From: a bacterium BMS3Abin06
Lineage (GTDB): Bacteria > Nitrospirota > Thermodesulfovibrionia > UBA6902
Reading direction: 5' to 3'
Length of the DNA: 59,747 nucleotides
NCBI GenBank assembly: GCA_002897895.1
Contig: BDSY01000027.1
Coordinates: 68,644-128,390, forward strand
Below, one piece after another: positions 7,984 through 17,249 of the stretch (positions within the stretch are counted from its first letter, which is position 1; each line of letters starts with the position of its first letter). A program made the position numbers and the translations under genes. The notes under the pieces are model-generated. The model saw only the letters and a program-made list of their open reading frames with translations. It was not told where the DNA came from and searched no databases.

Positions 7984-9480
7984 GTGGAAGAGACTAACGA
8001 ATTGGTACAGGAAAGGATTAAAAAGCTTAACAGGCTCAGAGACGCCGGTGTTGAACCATATGGGGTTCCGTTTGCCGTTAAGGACAGGGCATCGGACATT
8101 ATTGACCGGTTTGGAGAATTAAGCAAGGAAGAGATTGAGGAGAGAAGCGAGAAATTCACTATTGCAGGCCGGATTATTTCATTCCGGAATTTCGGCAAGA
8201 CCGCTTTTGCACATATCCAGGATGCATCCGGAAAGATACAGGTCTATTTCAGTAAAGATATCATAGCCGCTAATAAAGATATCTTTAAAAATCTCGATAT
8301 AGGAGATATAATCGGGGTTAACGGGCTGCTGTTCAGGACAAAGACCGGTGAGCTGACTGTTAAGGTAAACGATTTTACGGTGCTCTGCAAGTCTCTGAGG
8401 CCTTTGCCGGAAAAATGGCATGGATTAAAGGATATTGAAACCCGCTGCAGACAGAGATATGTTGATCTTATCGTCAATCCGCATATAAGGGAGCTTTTTA
8501 CAAAGCGAAGCAGGCTGATTCAGGCGATCAGGAAATTCTTTGACAACAGGGGATTCCTGGAAGTTGAGACGCCGATGATGCATCAGATTCCCGGAGGCGC
8601 AACCGCGCGTCCCTTTAAAACCCATCATAATGCATTAGGCATTGATCTTTACCTGAGAATAGCGCCTGAGCTTTATTTGAAAAAACTCCTTGTCGGGGGT
8701 TATGAGAAGGTCTACGAGATCAATAAGAATTTCAGGAATGAAGGGATTTCCTCAAAACACAACCCCGAGTTTACCATGCTTGAATTCTATATCTCCTATA
8801 AGGATTATAGTTATCTTATGGGGTTTACCGAAGAGCTTATCTCATCTCTCTGCAAGGAGATAAACGGGGACCTTCGCGTGCCGTTCGGCGAGAGTTCCGA
8901 AACAGGGGAAGGTGAAATAATCGACTTTACGTCTCCCTGGCCGCGGCTGAGCATGGTTGACGCCATGGAGGAGCAGGGAGTTGATCCTGCTGTTTTCCGG
9001 GATGCGGAAAAGGCTAAAGAGTATGCTGATAAAAAGAATTTCGGCATCGATAAAAAGGCCGGCCACGGGAAGATATTAGACGAAATATTCAAGAAAAAGG
9101 TTGAACCCCGGCTTATCCAGCCTACATTTATTACGGATTATCCTGTAGAGCTTTCTCCTCTGGCTAAGAGAAAAAAGGATGCGCCTGAGTTTGTCGAGAG
9201 ATTTGAGTTATTTATTGGCGGAAGGGAAGTGGCCAATGCCTTTTCAGAGCTTAATGATCCCGTTGATCAGAGGGAGAGGTTCCTGGAGCAGGCGGAAGCC
9301 AGGAAACAGGGAGATGAAGAGGCTAATTTTATGGACGAAGACTTTGTCAGGGCACTGGAATACGGAATGCCGCCGGCTGCCGGAGAAGGCATAGGCATTG
9401 ACAGGCTTTTTATGCTTTTAACCAACACTCACTCAATAAGGGATGTGATTTTATTCCCGCATTTAAGACCGGAGAAATAA
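7984..9480 (+). CDS. lysS: Lysyl-tRNA synthetase, class II
   Basis: The 498-residue protein starts at a GTG with an AGAAAGGTAG site. It has the N-terminal OB-fold anticodon-binding domain (TIAGRIISFRNFGKTAF and AHIQDASGKIQVYF) and the class II catalytic core. Motif 2 is FRNEGISSKHNPEFTMLEF and motif 3 is GEGIGIDRLFMLLTN. KRSRLIQAIRKFFDNRGFLEVETPMM and the lysine-specific AFSELNDP segment are also clear. The length is usual for bacterial LysS. It charges tRNA-Lys in the cytoplasm. Confidence 0.98.
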   Translation: MEETNELVQERIKKLNRLRDAGVEPYGVPFAVKDRASDIIDRFGELSKEEIEERSEKFTIAGRIISFRNFGKTAFAHIQDASGKIQVYFSKDIIAANKDIFKNLDIGDIIGVNGLLFRTKTGELTVKVNDFTVLCKSLRPLPEKWHGLKDIETRCRQRYVDLIVNPHIRELFTKRSRLIQAIRKFFDNRGFLEVETPMMHQIPGGATARPFKTHHNALGIDLYLRIAPELYLKKLLVGGYEKVYEINKNFRNEGISSKHNPEFTMLEFYISYKDYSYLMGFTEELISSLCKEINGDLRVPFGESSETGEGEIIDFTSPWPRLSMVDAMEEQGVDPAVFRDAEKAKEYADKKNFGIDKKAGHGKILDEIFKKKVEPRLIQPTFITDYPVELSPLAKRKKDAPEFVERFELFIGGREVANAFSELNDPVDQRERFLEQAEARKQGDEEANFMDEDFVRALEYGMPPAAGEGIGIDRLFMLLTNTHSIRDVILFPHLRPEK

Positions 9481-9493
9481 GACAGTTTACGGT

Positions 9494-9541
9494 TGTCGGT
9501 TATCAGTTAAGAAATATAAATTGCAAAGCCGGTAACCGACA
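9494..9541. repeat. Imperfect inverted repeat GTCGGTTATC ... GGTAACCGAC
   Basis: The arms at 9495-9504 and 9531-9540 differ by one base and fill most of the gap between lysS and the lol operon. The unit resembles the GGTTACGGTT-type micro-repeats seen in other gaps of this window (32262, 56757, 58606). Confidence 0.5.
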
Positions 9542-9550
9542 TTCTCTAAC

Positions 9551-10789
9551 TTGAAAATTATGAACTTACCTTACCAGTTTTTCATAGCGCTCCGATATTT
9601 CAAATCAAAAAAGAAACACAGCGGCGTATCAATAAACACGCTGATATCCATAGCAGGGGTTGCGCTTGGAGTGATGACGCTGATAACTGTGCTTTCCGTA
9701 ATGAGCGGTTTCCAGGAAGACCTTCAGGAAAAGATACTGGGAGTTAATTCCCATATTGTTACGCTCAGTTATAAAGGTCGGATAAGGGACTATGATGCGG
9801 TCAGAGAAAAAATCAGCAGGGTTGAGGGTGTTGTTGATGCGGCCCCCTTTATTTACGGGCAGGCCATGCTCAGGTCCGGCAGCAGGGCGCATGGTGTTGT
9901 CGTAAGGGGAATTGATCCGGTTACGGGGACGGGCACCACGGACATTCTTCAAAATCTCAAGGCAGGGAGCATCGATGGTCTGAAAAGAGATACTGATATA
10001 CCGGGCATAATAATTGGAAGGGAGCTTTTAAGAACCCTCGGCTTGTTTGTGGGTGATGAAATTGAGATGATATCACCAATCAGTGAAATGGGTCCTCTCG
10101 GCATGATACCGAAAATGAAGAAATTCAAGGTTGCAGGCTATTTTGAGGCAGGCATGTATGAGTATGATTCAAGCCTTGCCTTTATCAGCCTCCGGGCTGC
10201 CCGGAAGTTTTTCAAATATGATGATGCGGTCACCGGCATCGAGATAAAAACAGATGATCTCTATAATGCCAAAGAAATAGCAGCCGGGATCGAGCGTTTG
10301 CTCAAGCCGCCTTACTACACGAGAGACTGGATGCAGATGAACAGAAATCTCTTTTCCGCACTTAAGCTCGAAAAGATAGTGATGTTTATAATTCTTGCCC
10401 TTATAATCCTTGTGGCTTCTTTTAATATCATAAGCAATCTCATTATGATTGTTATTGAAAAAGCAAGAGAGATAGCTATAATGAAGACAATGGGTGCTAC
10501 TAACAGGGGGATTATGTCGATCTTCATGATTCACGGACTTATCATCGGCATTACCGGCACGCTCATTGGTGTTGCAGGCGGGTACGGGCTTTGCCTGCTT
10601 TTGAAAACTTACAAGTTTATAAACCTCCCTGCTGATGTGTACTATCTCAGTTATCTTCCTGTAAAGCTGGATTTGTTCGATTTCTTAGTGGTTCCGGCAG
10701 CGGCTGTTTTTATTACTTTCATGGCTACCATTTATCCGTCATGGCAGGCGGCAAAACTGGATCCTGTAGAGTCACTGAGATATGAATGA
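9551..10789 (+). CDS. lolC: Lipoprotein-releasing ABC permease, LolC/LolE family
   Basis: This protein of about 410 residues shows the LolC/E layout. A first TM segment in [27 protein letters not shown] is followed by a large periplasmic domain of about 210 residues. Three C-terminal TM segments end in [18 protein letters not shown], the usual family terminus. [20 protein letters not shown] is the coupling segment to the ATPase. A TTG at 9551 or an ATG at 9560 could start it; neither has a strong ribosome site. It works with LolD (11106) to extract lipoproteins from the inner membrane. A single LolC/E-type gene (sometimes called LolF) would act as a homodimer. Confidence 0.93.
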   Translation: MKIMNLPYQFFIALRYFKSKKKHSGVSINTLISIAGVALGVMTLITVLSVMSGFQEDLQEKILGVNSHIVTLSYKGRIRDYDAVREKISRVEGVVDAAPFIYGQAMLRSGSRAHGVVVRGIDPVTGTGTTDILQNLKAGSIDGLKRDTDIPGIIIGRELLRTLGLFVGDEIEMISPISEMGPLGMIPKMKKFKVAGYFEAGMYEYDSSLAFISLRAARKFFKYDDAVTGIEIKTDDLYNAKEIAAGIERLLKPPYYTRDWMQMNRNLFSALKLEKIVMFIILALIILVASFNIISNLIMIVIEKAREIAIMKTMGATNRGIMSIFMIHGLIIGITGTLIGVAGGYGLCLLLKTYKFINLPADVYYLSYLPVKLDLFDFLVVPAAAVFITFMATIYPSWQAAKLDPVESLRYE

Positions 10790-10792
10790 AAA

Positions 10793-10816
10793 ATCAGGAA
10801 TCAGGAATCAGGAATT
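10793..10816 (+). repeat. Tandem micro-repeat AATCAGG x3
   Basis: ATCAGGA is repeated three times in tandem just after lolC. Similar ATTCCTGATTCGTAATTC text lies at 47590-47615, and GAATCAGGAA at 46221. These are short intergenic repeats without coding signal. Confidence 0.5.
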
Positions 10817-10843
10817 TAGAATAAAAAAGATGGAGGGGAACTC

Positions 10844-11080
10844 ATGTTTAAGTTGATTTTCAGGACGATAGCCATAATTTTATTCCTGGTTTTTTTGACA
10901 CTCGGGCTGGCTATGTGGAAGGGTGGGGAGCCTTTCAGGGTTTTTGGGGAGGGGACGATAGTGATTGGAAAGGCAATTTCGGAGTTTGGCGATTTTGTTG
11001 ATGATTTCATAGCAGAAGGGAAAAAGGTGCGCAAGAGCTATGATAAGGTTAAAGACGTGATAAATTCTGATGCTAACTAA
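10844..11080 (+). CDS. Small single-TM protein between lolC and lolD
   Basis: This 78-residue protein has one N-terminal hydrophobic segment (FRTIAIILFLVFLTLGLAMW) and a charged helical tail (DDFIAEGKKVRKSYDKVKD). GGAGGGGAA lies just upstream of the ATG. I do not recognise the family. Its position between the permease and ATPase genes of the Lol transporter suggests it is co-expressed with them; a link to lipoprotein export is inference. Confidence 0.7.
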   Translation: MFKLIFRTIAIILFLVFLTLGLAMWKGGEPFRVFGEGTIVIGKAISEFGDFVDDFIAEGKKVRKSYDKVKDVINSDAN

Positions 11081-11105
11081 TGAACGAGTCCGTAAAGATG
11101 AATAA

Positions 11106-11774
11106 ATGGAACCATTAATAAATGTAAGAAACCTGAACAAGACCTTTTCTCTGCCGGGCAGGGATCTCCATATATTGAAAGATATAACTTTTGATATTCA
11201 TAAAGGGGAGATGACCGCGTTGATGGGGCCTTCCGGTGTCGGCAAGAGCACATTGCTTCACATTCTCGGCACCTTAGACAGGCCGACATCAGGAAATGTT
11301 TTGTACGAAAGCAGGGATGTATTTGAGCTTGGAAATGATGAACTTGCCGATTTCAGGAGCAAATCAGTCGGCTTTATTTTCCAGTTTCATCATCTTCTGC
11401 CCGAGTTCAATACTGTTGAAAACACTGTGATGCCGGCGCTGATAGCAGGCATTAACTTTAAAGAAGCGAATAAAAAAGCGAAACAGGCATTGATTAACGT
11501 AGGACTTTCCGAAAGATTGCTTCACAAGCCCGGTGAACTTTCAGGAGGGGAACAGCAGAGGGTTGCGATTGCAAGGGCGCTCATGCTTGATCCCAAAGTG
11601 GTACTGGCTGACGAGCCTACAGGCAACCTTGATACACAAACAGGCGATGAGGTATTTAATATTTTAAAGGGATTAAACATGAAAGGAATTACCTTCATAA
11701 TGGTCACTCATAACGAGGCCCTGGCATCCGGATGCAAAAGAATTATCAGGATGAAGGATGGACGGATAGTATAA
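11106..11774 (+). CDS. lolD: Lipoprotein-releasing ABC ATPase LolD
   Basis: The 222-residue ATPase has Walker A GPSGVGKST, Q-loop in FIFQFHHLLPEFN, signature LSGGEQQRVAIARALM, Walker B VVLADEPTGNLD and the H-loop FIMVTHN. QFHHLLPEFNTVENTVMPAL is characteristic of the LolD/MacB subfamily. It lies 26 bases after the small TM gene and powers the LolC/E-type permease at the inner membrane. Confidence 0.95.
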   Translation: MEPLINVRNLNKTFSLPGRDLHILKDITFDIHKGEMTALMGPSGVGKSTLLHILGTLDRPTSGNVLYESRDVFELGNDELADFRSKSVGFIFQFHHLLPEFNTVENTVMPALIAGINFKEANKKAKQALINVGLSERLLHKPGELSGGEQQRVAIARALMLDPKVVLADEPTGNLDTQTGDEVFNILKGLNMKGITFIMVTHNEALASGCKRIIRMKDGRIV

Positions 11775-11861
11775 CTTATCGATATCTGTCGCGAATTCTT
11801 CTGAAAAAGAAGGCGGGAAAAAACCTATTGTTATAAGATTTATATAAATAAAGGAGGATAA

Positions 11862-12059
11862 ATGGCCTATTATAAAGATTTGGCCGGTAAATTCAGACAT
11901 GACTCACGAGACCCGGATAAGTTTCTTGACGTTTTTGCTGAGTTTGACTTTGCACGTGATGAAGGCGAATGCAATTTTTTCTGTCCTGAATGCAGAAATA
12001 TGTTGAAATGTGACGATTATAACGAGTTTGAAGACGATTGGGAATGGTTTTATATGTAG
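11862..12059 (+). CDS. Small acidic CPEC protein, copy 1
   Basis: This 65-residue protein has an excellent AAAGGAGG site 5-6 bases before its ATG. It reads DPDKFLDVFAEFDFARDEGEC, then FFCPECRNMLKC, and ends in a very acidic aromatic tail (EFEDDWEWFYM). The C-x2-C plus C pattern suggests metal binding. I do not recognise the family. A related, frameshifted copy follows at 12111, indicating tandem duplication. Confidence 0.75.
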   Translation: MAYYKDLAGKFRHDSRDPDKFLDVFAEFDFARDEGECNFFCPECRNMLKCDDYNEFEDDWEWFYM

Positions 12060-12110
12060 GAAGGGTCATCTCTTCCGGATAAAACGGCGCATTTTGGGAA
12101 GATATAAATT

Positions 12111-12318
12111 ATGAAAAATGATGATATTGATAAAGAGGCATTAAGGGTATATTTCAAGGGTACAGTGGAAAGATTTGAGCAGTACTTCAATGACCCTGAA
12201 AAATTCCATAAAATTTTTTACCGAGCTTGGCTTTGCCCATGTTGACGACGGCTGCGACGGCTTCTGCCCTGAATGCAAGCAGATGTTGAAATGTGAGGCT
12301 TATGGACAATGTTTCTAA
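12111..12318 (+). pseudogene. Small CPEC protein, copy 2, frameshifted in a T6 run
   Basis: The ATG at 12111 opens MKNDDIDKEALRVYF and continues to NDPEKFHKIF, then reaches a stop shortly after TTTTTT at 12214-12219. Dropping one T restores KIFTELGFAHVDDGCDG, then FCPECKQMLKCEAYGQCF and TAA at 12316-12318. The restored protein aligns with copy 1 (DPxKF, F.E..F, FCPEC..MLKC). A single-base indel in a homopolymer can be a true mutation, phase-variable slippage or a sequencing error. Confidence 0.65.
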
Positions 12319-12385
12319 TTATGGTTCTTTCTCATAATGAATGGGTAAATATGAACTCATCTTATCTAAAAAGAATGGCTGTGGG

Positions 12386-12543
12386 CATTCCCCTCTAAAA
12401 AGAGGGGTGCAGGGGTGTGTTTACAATGAATATCCTGCTGAAGTAAAAGCGTTCGCCATCCAGGAAACAACAGCACAGAACATGAAAAAAATCAGACCGA
12501 ATAAAGACACACACCCCTTAATCCCCTCTCAAGAGGGGAAAAC
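12386..12543. repeat. Inverted pair of GGGG-rich palindromic repeats (REP/BIME-like)
   Basis: The left element (about 12390-12420) is a CCCCTCT / AGAGGGG hairpin followed by GCAGGGGTGTGT. The right element (about 12510-12541) is ACACACCCCTTAATCCCC followed by a CTCTCAAGAGG hairpin. The right one is the inverse of the left, giving one large inverted pair about 100 bases apart. A lone member of the family is at 4239. An 80-codon open frame over this stretch is repeat-derived and is not called. Confidence 0.65.
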
Positions 12544-12664
12544 TGATAAACTGCCCCCTGCACCCTGTGAACGGTTACAATAAAAGCAATGTTAGCTGAG
12601 GATTATTTCTGAGGAACTGCTCAGATACGACTGTACATTTTAAAAAGAAGGGAGCGAGCATAAA

Positions 12665-15175
12665 ATGAAAACTGCGCTTAAGAAAAAATCAGTCTCTGAG
12701 AAGAGAGTTTCAAAAAATTCAAAACGCAAAAAAACAAAACCAATCAAATTGCGGGTGCCGAGAACTCATAAGCCTGATGGCCTCGGCCTTGAGGAGTGGC
12801 AGCGGATTCTTAGAAGGCAGTACGGCGTGCAGCAGAATTTTAAACTTGTAAATACCGGCGACCATCCCGTCTTTTCGGAATATCTGCTCACCAATCCCGA
12901 ATCAGGGAAGACATACAAAGTAGCCATCCGGGGCGACTCTCCAGGAGATAATTATTGCTCCTGCCCGGATTACCGCATTAATAATCTCGGAACATGCAAA
13001 CATATTGAATTTACTCTGTCCAGGCTGATGAAGAAAAGGGGAGCAAAAAAGATATTCAGGGAGGGCTGTGTTTTACCGCATTCCGAGGTCTACTTAAGCT
13101 ATGGCCTGAAACGGGAGGTCAGGTTTAAGGCAGGGAAGGATGCTCCCGGTAAACTGCTTTCTCTTGTAAATAGATTTTTTGATTCAAAGGGGATACTCAA
13201 AGAAAATCGTATTCTCGATTTCCCCGGATTCCTCAATAGCGTACCGCGAAATAACGGACATGAAGTGCGGTGTTACGATGATGTAATGGCCTATATTGCC
13301 GAACATCAGGATGCCGAACACCGGAGGAAGATCATAACATCCCGCATCAAAGACGGAATCAAAAGCCCGGTTTTTAAAAACATTCTGAAAACCGGATTAT
13401 ATCCTTATCAGCGGGAAGGGGCGCTGTTTGCAGTCAGTGCAGGGCGGTGCCTTATCGGCGATGATATGGGCCTGGGGAAGACAATCCAGGCGCTTGCAGC
13501 GGCTGAGTTGATGGCAAAATTATTCAATATACGGAAGGCGCTGATTGTTTCCCCTACCTCCCTGAAATACCAGTGGAAGGCGGAGATAGAAAAATTCAGC
13601 AACAGGCCGGTTCAGGTGATTGAGGGCCTCAACTATCAGAGAAGAGAGATATACCGGACGGAGTCTTTTTATAAGGTTGTCAATTATGAGCTGGTCTTCA
13701 GGGATATCGATATGATAAGGGAGTGGTCGCCCGACCTGATTATCCTTGATGAGGCGCAGAGGATAAAAAACTGGAAGACCAGGACAGCGCAATATGTAAA
13801 GCAGTTAGAATCAACCTTTGCCATCGTGCTCACAGGAACCCCCATAGAAAACAGGATCGAGGAACTGCACTCTATCATGGAATTTATTGACCGCCGGCAT
13901 CTCGGACCTTTATACCGTTTTGTACATTTCCACAGGATTACGGATGACGGCGGTAAGGTAATAGGATACCGGAACCTGCAGACTGTCAGGGATTCACTGG
14001 AGAATGTTCTGATACGGAGGAAGAAAGATGAGGTGCTGAAACAGCTCCCGGAGCGGACGGATAAGAATTTCTTTGTCCCCATGACAAAAGAGCAGAGGGT
14101 TATCCATGATGAAAATTACGATACTGTGGTGAGATTAGTCGCCAAGTGGCGGCGCTATAAATTTCTCTGCGAGGCGGACCAGCGGCGGCTGCAGATCGCC
14201 CTGAATTTTATGCGAATGGCTGCTGATAACACTTACCTCGTTGACAGGAAAACGGTTCACGGCCCCAAGATTGAGGAGCTGGAAGTAGTCCTGAAAGAAT
14301 TGATCATTGACAATGGAGAAAAGGTTGTTATCTTCAGCCAGTGGCTCAGGATGACGGAACTGGTAGAGCGTGTCCTCAAGAGAAACGGCATCGGATATGT
14401 GCATTTAAACGGCAGTGTCCCATCAAAGCAGAGAAAAGGACTGATGTCGCAGTTCAAAGAAGACCGGAAATGCATGGTCTTCCTGTCAACGGACGCAGGC
14501 GGGGTCGGACTGAACCTGCAAAGCGGATCGGTTGTTATTAATATGGATATTCCGTGGAATCCTGCTGTCCTTGAACAGCGCATCGGCCGTGTACACAGGC
14601 TCGGCCAGAAAAAGAAGGTCCGCATCATCAATTTTGTAACTTCATCTTCAATTGAGGAGAGGATACTGGATCTCCTGAAATTCAAGAAGTCGGTATTTGC
14701 AGGAGCGCTTGACCGCAACGGTGAAGATATCGTCATGGTCGGCGAATCCCAGCTCAAGAAATTTATGCAGTCAGTAGAAACAATGGCGGAAAACATAGAG
14801 AAACCCGACCCTGCGACTGAGAGGCAGCAGCAGAAAGAAGAGAAGCAGGATATTCAGGCAGCAGACGGGAAGGAGACAACTGCCGGAGAATTCGCCGGTT
14901 CCGCAGCTAAAGAGGAAGGGAACGGGGAAGGGCAGGATACCCTGAATAATCTGCTCATCAGCGGCGCTCAATTTCTGACAAATCTCAGCAAAGCCATCTC
15001 GCAGCCGGAGCAGCAATCCGGGAAATACCTGGATGCCATGGTCGGCAGAGATGCAGCCACAGGAAAGGCATATCTCAAAATACCCCTTCCGGAAACAGAG
15101 GTTGTGAAAAATATATTTTCAGCCTTGGGTGAATTGCTGTCGAATACAGTGCAGATGAAAAATGTGGGAAAATGA
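12665..15175 (+). CDS. SWIM zinc-finger SNF2-family helicase/ATPase
   Basis: This 836-residue protein begins with a Lys-rich tail. A SWIM zinc motif follows (NYCSCPDYRIN, then TCKHIEF; residues about 97-117), then the two RecA lobes of SNF2. Walker A is GDDMGLGKT near residue 265, the DEAQ box near 362, VLTGTPIENR follows, and motif VI is QRIGRVHRLGQ near 637. The last 140 residues are Gln/Glu-rich and low in complexity, then end in an unidentified segment. These enzymes translocate on double-stranded DNA; the bacterial role is usually unassigned. It stands alone, between the CPEC genes and a convergent acyl-CoA ligase. Confidence 0.92.
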   Translation: MKTALKKKSVSEKRVSKNSKRKKTKPIKLRVPRTHKPDGLGLEEWQRILRRQYGVQQNFKLVNTGDHPVFSEYLLTNPESGKTYKVAIRGDSPGDNYCSCPDYRINNLGTCKHIEFTLSRLMKKRGAKKIFREGCVLPHSEVYLSYGLKREVRFKAGKDAPGKLLSLVNRFFDSKGILKENRILDFPGFLNSVPRNNGHEVRCYDDVMAYIAEHQDAEHRRKIITSRIKDGIKSPVFKNILKTGLYPYQREGALFAVSAGRCLIGDDMGLGKTIQALAAAELMAKLFNIRKALIVSPTSLKYQWKAEIEKFSNRPVQVIEGLNYQRREIYRTESFYKVVNYELVFRDIDMIREWSPDLIILDEAQRIKNWKTRTAQYVKQLESTFAIVLTGTPIENRIEELHSIMEFIDRRHLGPLYRFVHFHRITDDGGKVIGYRNLQTVRDSLENVLIRRKKDEVLKQLPERTDKNFFVPMTKEQRVIHDENYDTVVRLVAKWRRYKFLCEADQRRLQIALNFMRMAADNTYLVDRKTVHGPKIEELEVVLKELIIDNGEKVVIFSQWLRMTELVERVLKRNGIGYVHLNGSVPSKQRKGLMSQFKEDRKCMVFLSTDAGGVGLNLQSGSVVINMDIPWNPAVLEQRIGRVHRLGQKKKVRIINFVTSSSIEERILDLLKFKKSVFAGALDRNGEDIVMVGESQLKKFMQSVETMAENIEKPDPATERQQQKEEKQDIQAADGKETTAGEFAGSAAKEEGNGEGQDTLNNLLISGAQFLTNLSKAISQPEQQSGKYLDAMVGRDAATGKAYLKIPLPETEVVKNIFSALGELLSNTVQMKNVGK

Positions 15176-15400
15176 ATCCAAAAACGGCAGTTAGCCGCTG
15201 AGTTGCGCGGATTGACGTGGATGTTTCAATGAGTTACAGAAGGTTCATATCTCGCTGTTTGGGTGAAATATGAATCAGGCATATTTTTTTGTCTCTGTCT
15301 GAATGCTTTTTTACAGGATGAAACGGTAAGTGGCCGGGGACCCGGAAGTGACTAAAAAGAAAAACTCAAAAACAGTGGAAGGAGCCGTGTGCACAAACAG
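15176..15400. other. Gap between convergent genes
   Basis: This stretch between the SNF2 gene and the end of the acyl-CoA ligase gene has no convincing ORF. A small CCGG-GGAC-CCGG hairpin lies near 15334-15345. I compared the segment by eye with common riboswitch and small-RNA signatures and found no match. Confidence 0.4.
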
Positions 15401-16885
15401 TTATAATTTCCATTTTCTCAGCTCAGTCTTTTTTATCTTTCCTGTGGCTGTCTTTGGAAATTCTTCGATAAACATTATTCTTTTCGGAAGTTTAAATTGT
15501 GCTATATGCCCTTTCAGGTAATTACTTACTTCTCTATCATCAATTACAGTATTATCCTTCTTTTTTACAAAGAGTATTGATATTTCCGACCCCCTGCCGT
15601 CCGGTATCCCGACCATTGCACACTCTTCAATCGAAGGGTGTTTCATTACAAAATTCTCTATCTCTCCCGGATAGATATTCATTCCGTCAATAATAATAAT
15701 ATCTTTTTTCCTGTCAACTATATATATATAACCGTCTTCATCAATTCTTGCCATGTCTCCTGTATAAAGCCAGCCATTCTTTAATGCGGCCTTTGTTTCT
15801 TCTTCCTTATTAAAATAGCCCTTCATCACATTAGGCCCTTTTACAATAAGCTCTCCTATCTCTCCGGCAGGCATTTTTTTGCTGTCTTCTCCAATGACAG
15901 CTACCTCAATTCCAGGCAGTGGCGGCCCTACGGAACCAGGTTTTCGCTCTCCCTTCAATGGATTTACCGCTACTACGGGTGATGCCTCTGTAAGCCCGTA
16001 GCCTTCGATCAACGGCACTTTAAAACGCTTTTCAAAAGCATATATTGTATCTCCGGGCAAGGCTGCGGCCCCTGATATACATGCCCTCATATTAATAATA
16101 AATCTCAATAAGTACCTGATAAGAAAAGGTATTTTTTTCCTGGAGAGAATATTATAGATTGTCGGTACTCCGGCGCATAAGGTTATTCTCTCCTTAATAA
16201 TACTTTTTATCACCATTGAAAACGGTTTCACGGATTTCAGCAGTATTATGCTTGCGCCTGAATATATTGGAACAAGAACAGATGCGGTAAAAGTAAAAGA
16301 ATGAAACAAAGGAAGGAAGAGCAGGAACCTGTCTCTCTGAGATACAAGCAGGGTTTTCACTGATGCCTCAGCATTCGATATGAGATTTCTATGGCTCAGC
16401 ATCGCCCCTTTCGGGAATCCTGTTGTTCCGGATGTATACAGGAGTACTGCAATATCTTCGCCGGCGCCTGCGTATGGCTCTGCTTCCTGCTGAGGGACTT
16501 CATCGAACGCAAAAGCTCTTAATTCAGGCACATTACTCTTTATCTTTTCTATGTGCGGTGAATACATCTCACTATAAAGAAGAATTGCAGAGCCCGAATC
16601 ATTGAGTATATAAGATATCTCACCAGGGGTCAGAAAAGTGTTAACCGGAACTGCAATACCACCTGCCCTGAGTATTGCAAAATAAGAAATTAAATATTCA
16701 GGGCAGTTTTCCATTAAAATAGCCACCCGTTCTTTAGATTTCAATCCAAGGGCTTTCAGTCCCCCTGCGGAAAGGGTGACGAGATTGTTAATTTCAGAAT
16801 ACGAAAGTTTTCTGTCTTCAAATTTAATACAGGTTCTTTTAGGATTATTCCTTGCCCGTTCCGACAATAAAGCGCCGAGTGTCAA
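15401..16885 (-). CDS. AMP-dependent acyl-CoA ligase (long-chain fatty acid type)
   Basis: The 494-residue protein has the ANL-superfamily core: the P-loop YTSGTTGFPKGAMLSHRN, GYGLTEASPVVAVNP, the ATP-binding YTGDMARIDEDGYIYIVDRK hinge and the C-terminal TATGKIKKTEL with its catalytic Lys. It activates a carboxylate as acyl-AMP and transfers it to CoA. The sequence resembles long-chain fatty acid ligases (FadD-like), but the chain length cannot be read here. The start is probably a TTG at 16885 with GGGGG about 10 bases upstream. Confidence 0.92.
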   Translation of the reverse strand: MTLGALLSERARNNPKRTCIKFEDRKLSYSEINNLVTLSAGGLKALGLKSKERVAILMENCPEYLISYFAILRAGGIAVPVNTFLTPGEISYILNDSGSAILLYSEMYSPHIEKIKSNVPELRAFAFDEVPQQEAEPYAGAGEDIAVLLYTSGTTGFPKGAMLSHRNLISNAEASVKTLLVSQRDRFLLFLPLFHSFTFTASVLVPIYSGASIILLKSVKPFSMVIKSIIKERITLCAGVPTIYNILSRKKIPFLIRYLLRFIINMRACISGAAALPGDTIYAFEKRFKVPLIEGYGLTEASPVVAVNPLKGERKPGSVGPPLPGIEVAVIGEDSKKMPAGEIGELIVKGPNVMKGYFNKEEETKAALKNGWLYTGDMARIDEDGYIYIVDRKKDIIIIDGMNIYPGEIENFVMKHPSIEECAMVGIPDGRGSEISILFVKKKDNTVIDDREVSNYLKGHIAQFKLPKRIMFIEEFPKTATGKIKKTELRKWKL

Positions 16886-16984
16886 TAAATTTTACCCCCT
16901 TTGCGGTTTATTGATATACGCAATCTGTTTTTAGAAAATGCAATCTTATTATACCTTTTATACCTTCTGGAATATCTAAATCGA

Positions 16985-17125
16985 GTCTGTGTGTATAAAC
17001 TCGATTTGTCTGTCTGTCATTCCGGCAGTCCTTGAGCCGGAATCCGGTCTTTTCAATAAGTTCTGGATGCCCGATTAAAAACTTCGGGCATGACAAAAAC
17101 AAAAAATGGCAATTTATACACAGAC
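16985..17125. mobile_element. MITE-like repeat, copy 1
   Basis: The ends GTCTGTGTGTATAAA and TTTATACACAGAC are near-inverted repeats. Inside are two hairpin halves, TCATTCCGGC with GCCGGAATCC, and GATGCCCGA with TTCGGGCATGAC. The whole 141-base unit matches a second copy at 55492-55630 end to end with scattered differences. There is no coding capacity. Such non-autonomous elements are moved by a transposase from elsewhere; none is in the window. Confidence 0.75.
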
Positions 17126-17249
17126 ACTCAATAAAATTGAGACACTGCTGAACAAAAGGGGCGGAAAGGGACAGGCTCTTAAAATTCGTGATTTGAATCA
17201 CGGATTCCCCTTACCTTTTTTATTTATCCTATTTTACTAACGTTTCTGA

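Noticed and set aside
12341..12583. 80-codon ORF between the CPEC genes and SNF2
   Set aside because: It runs across an inverted pair of GGGG repeats, has no ribosome site and no protein-like pattern.
15176..15400. Possible structured RNA around the CCGGGGACCCGG hairpin
   Set aside because: I could not match it to any riboswitch or small RNA pattern; the hairpin alone is too short.
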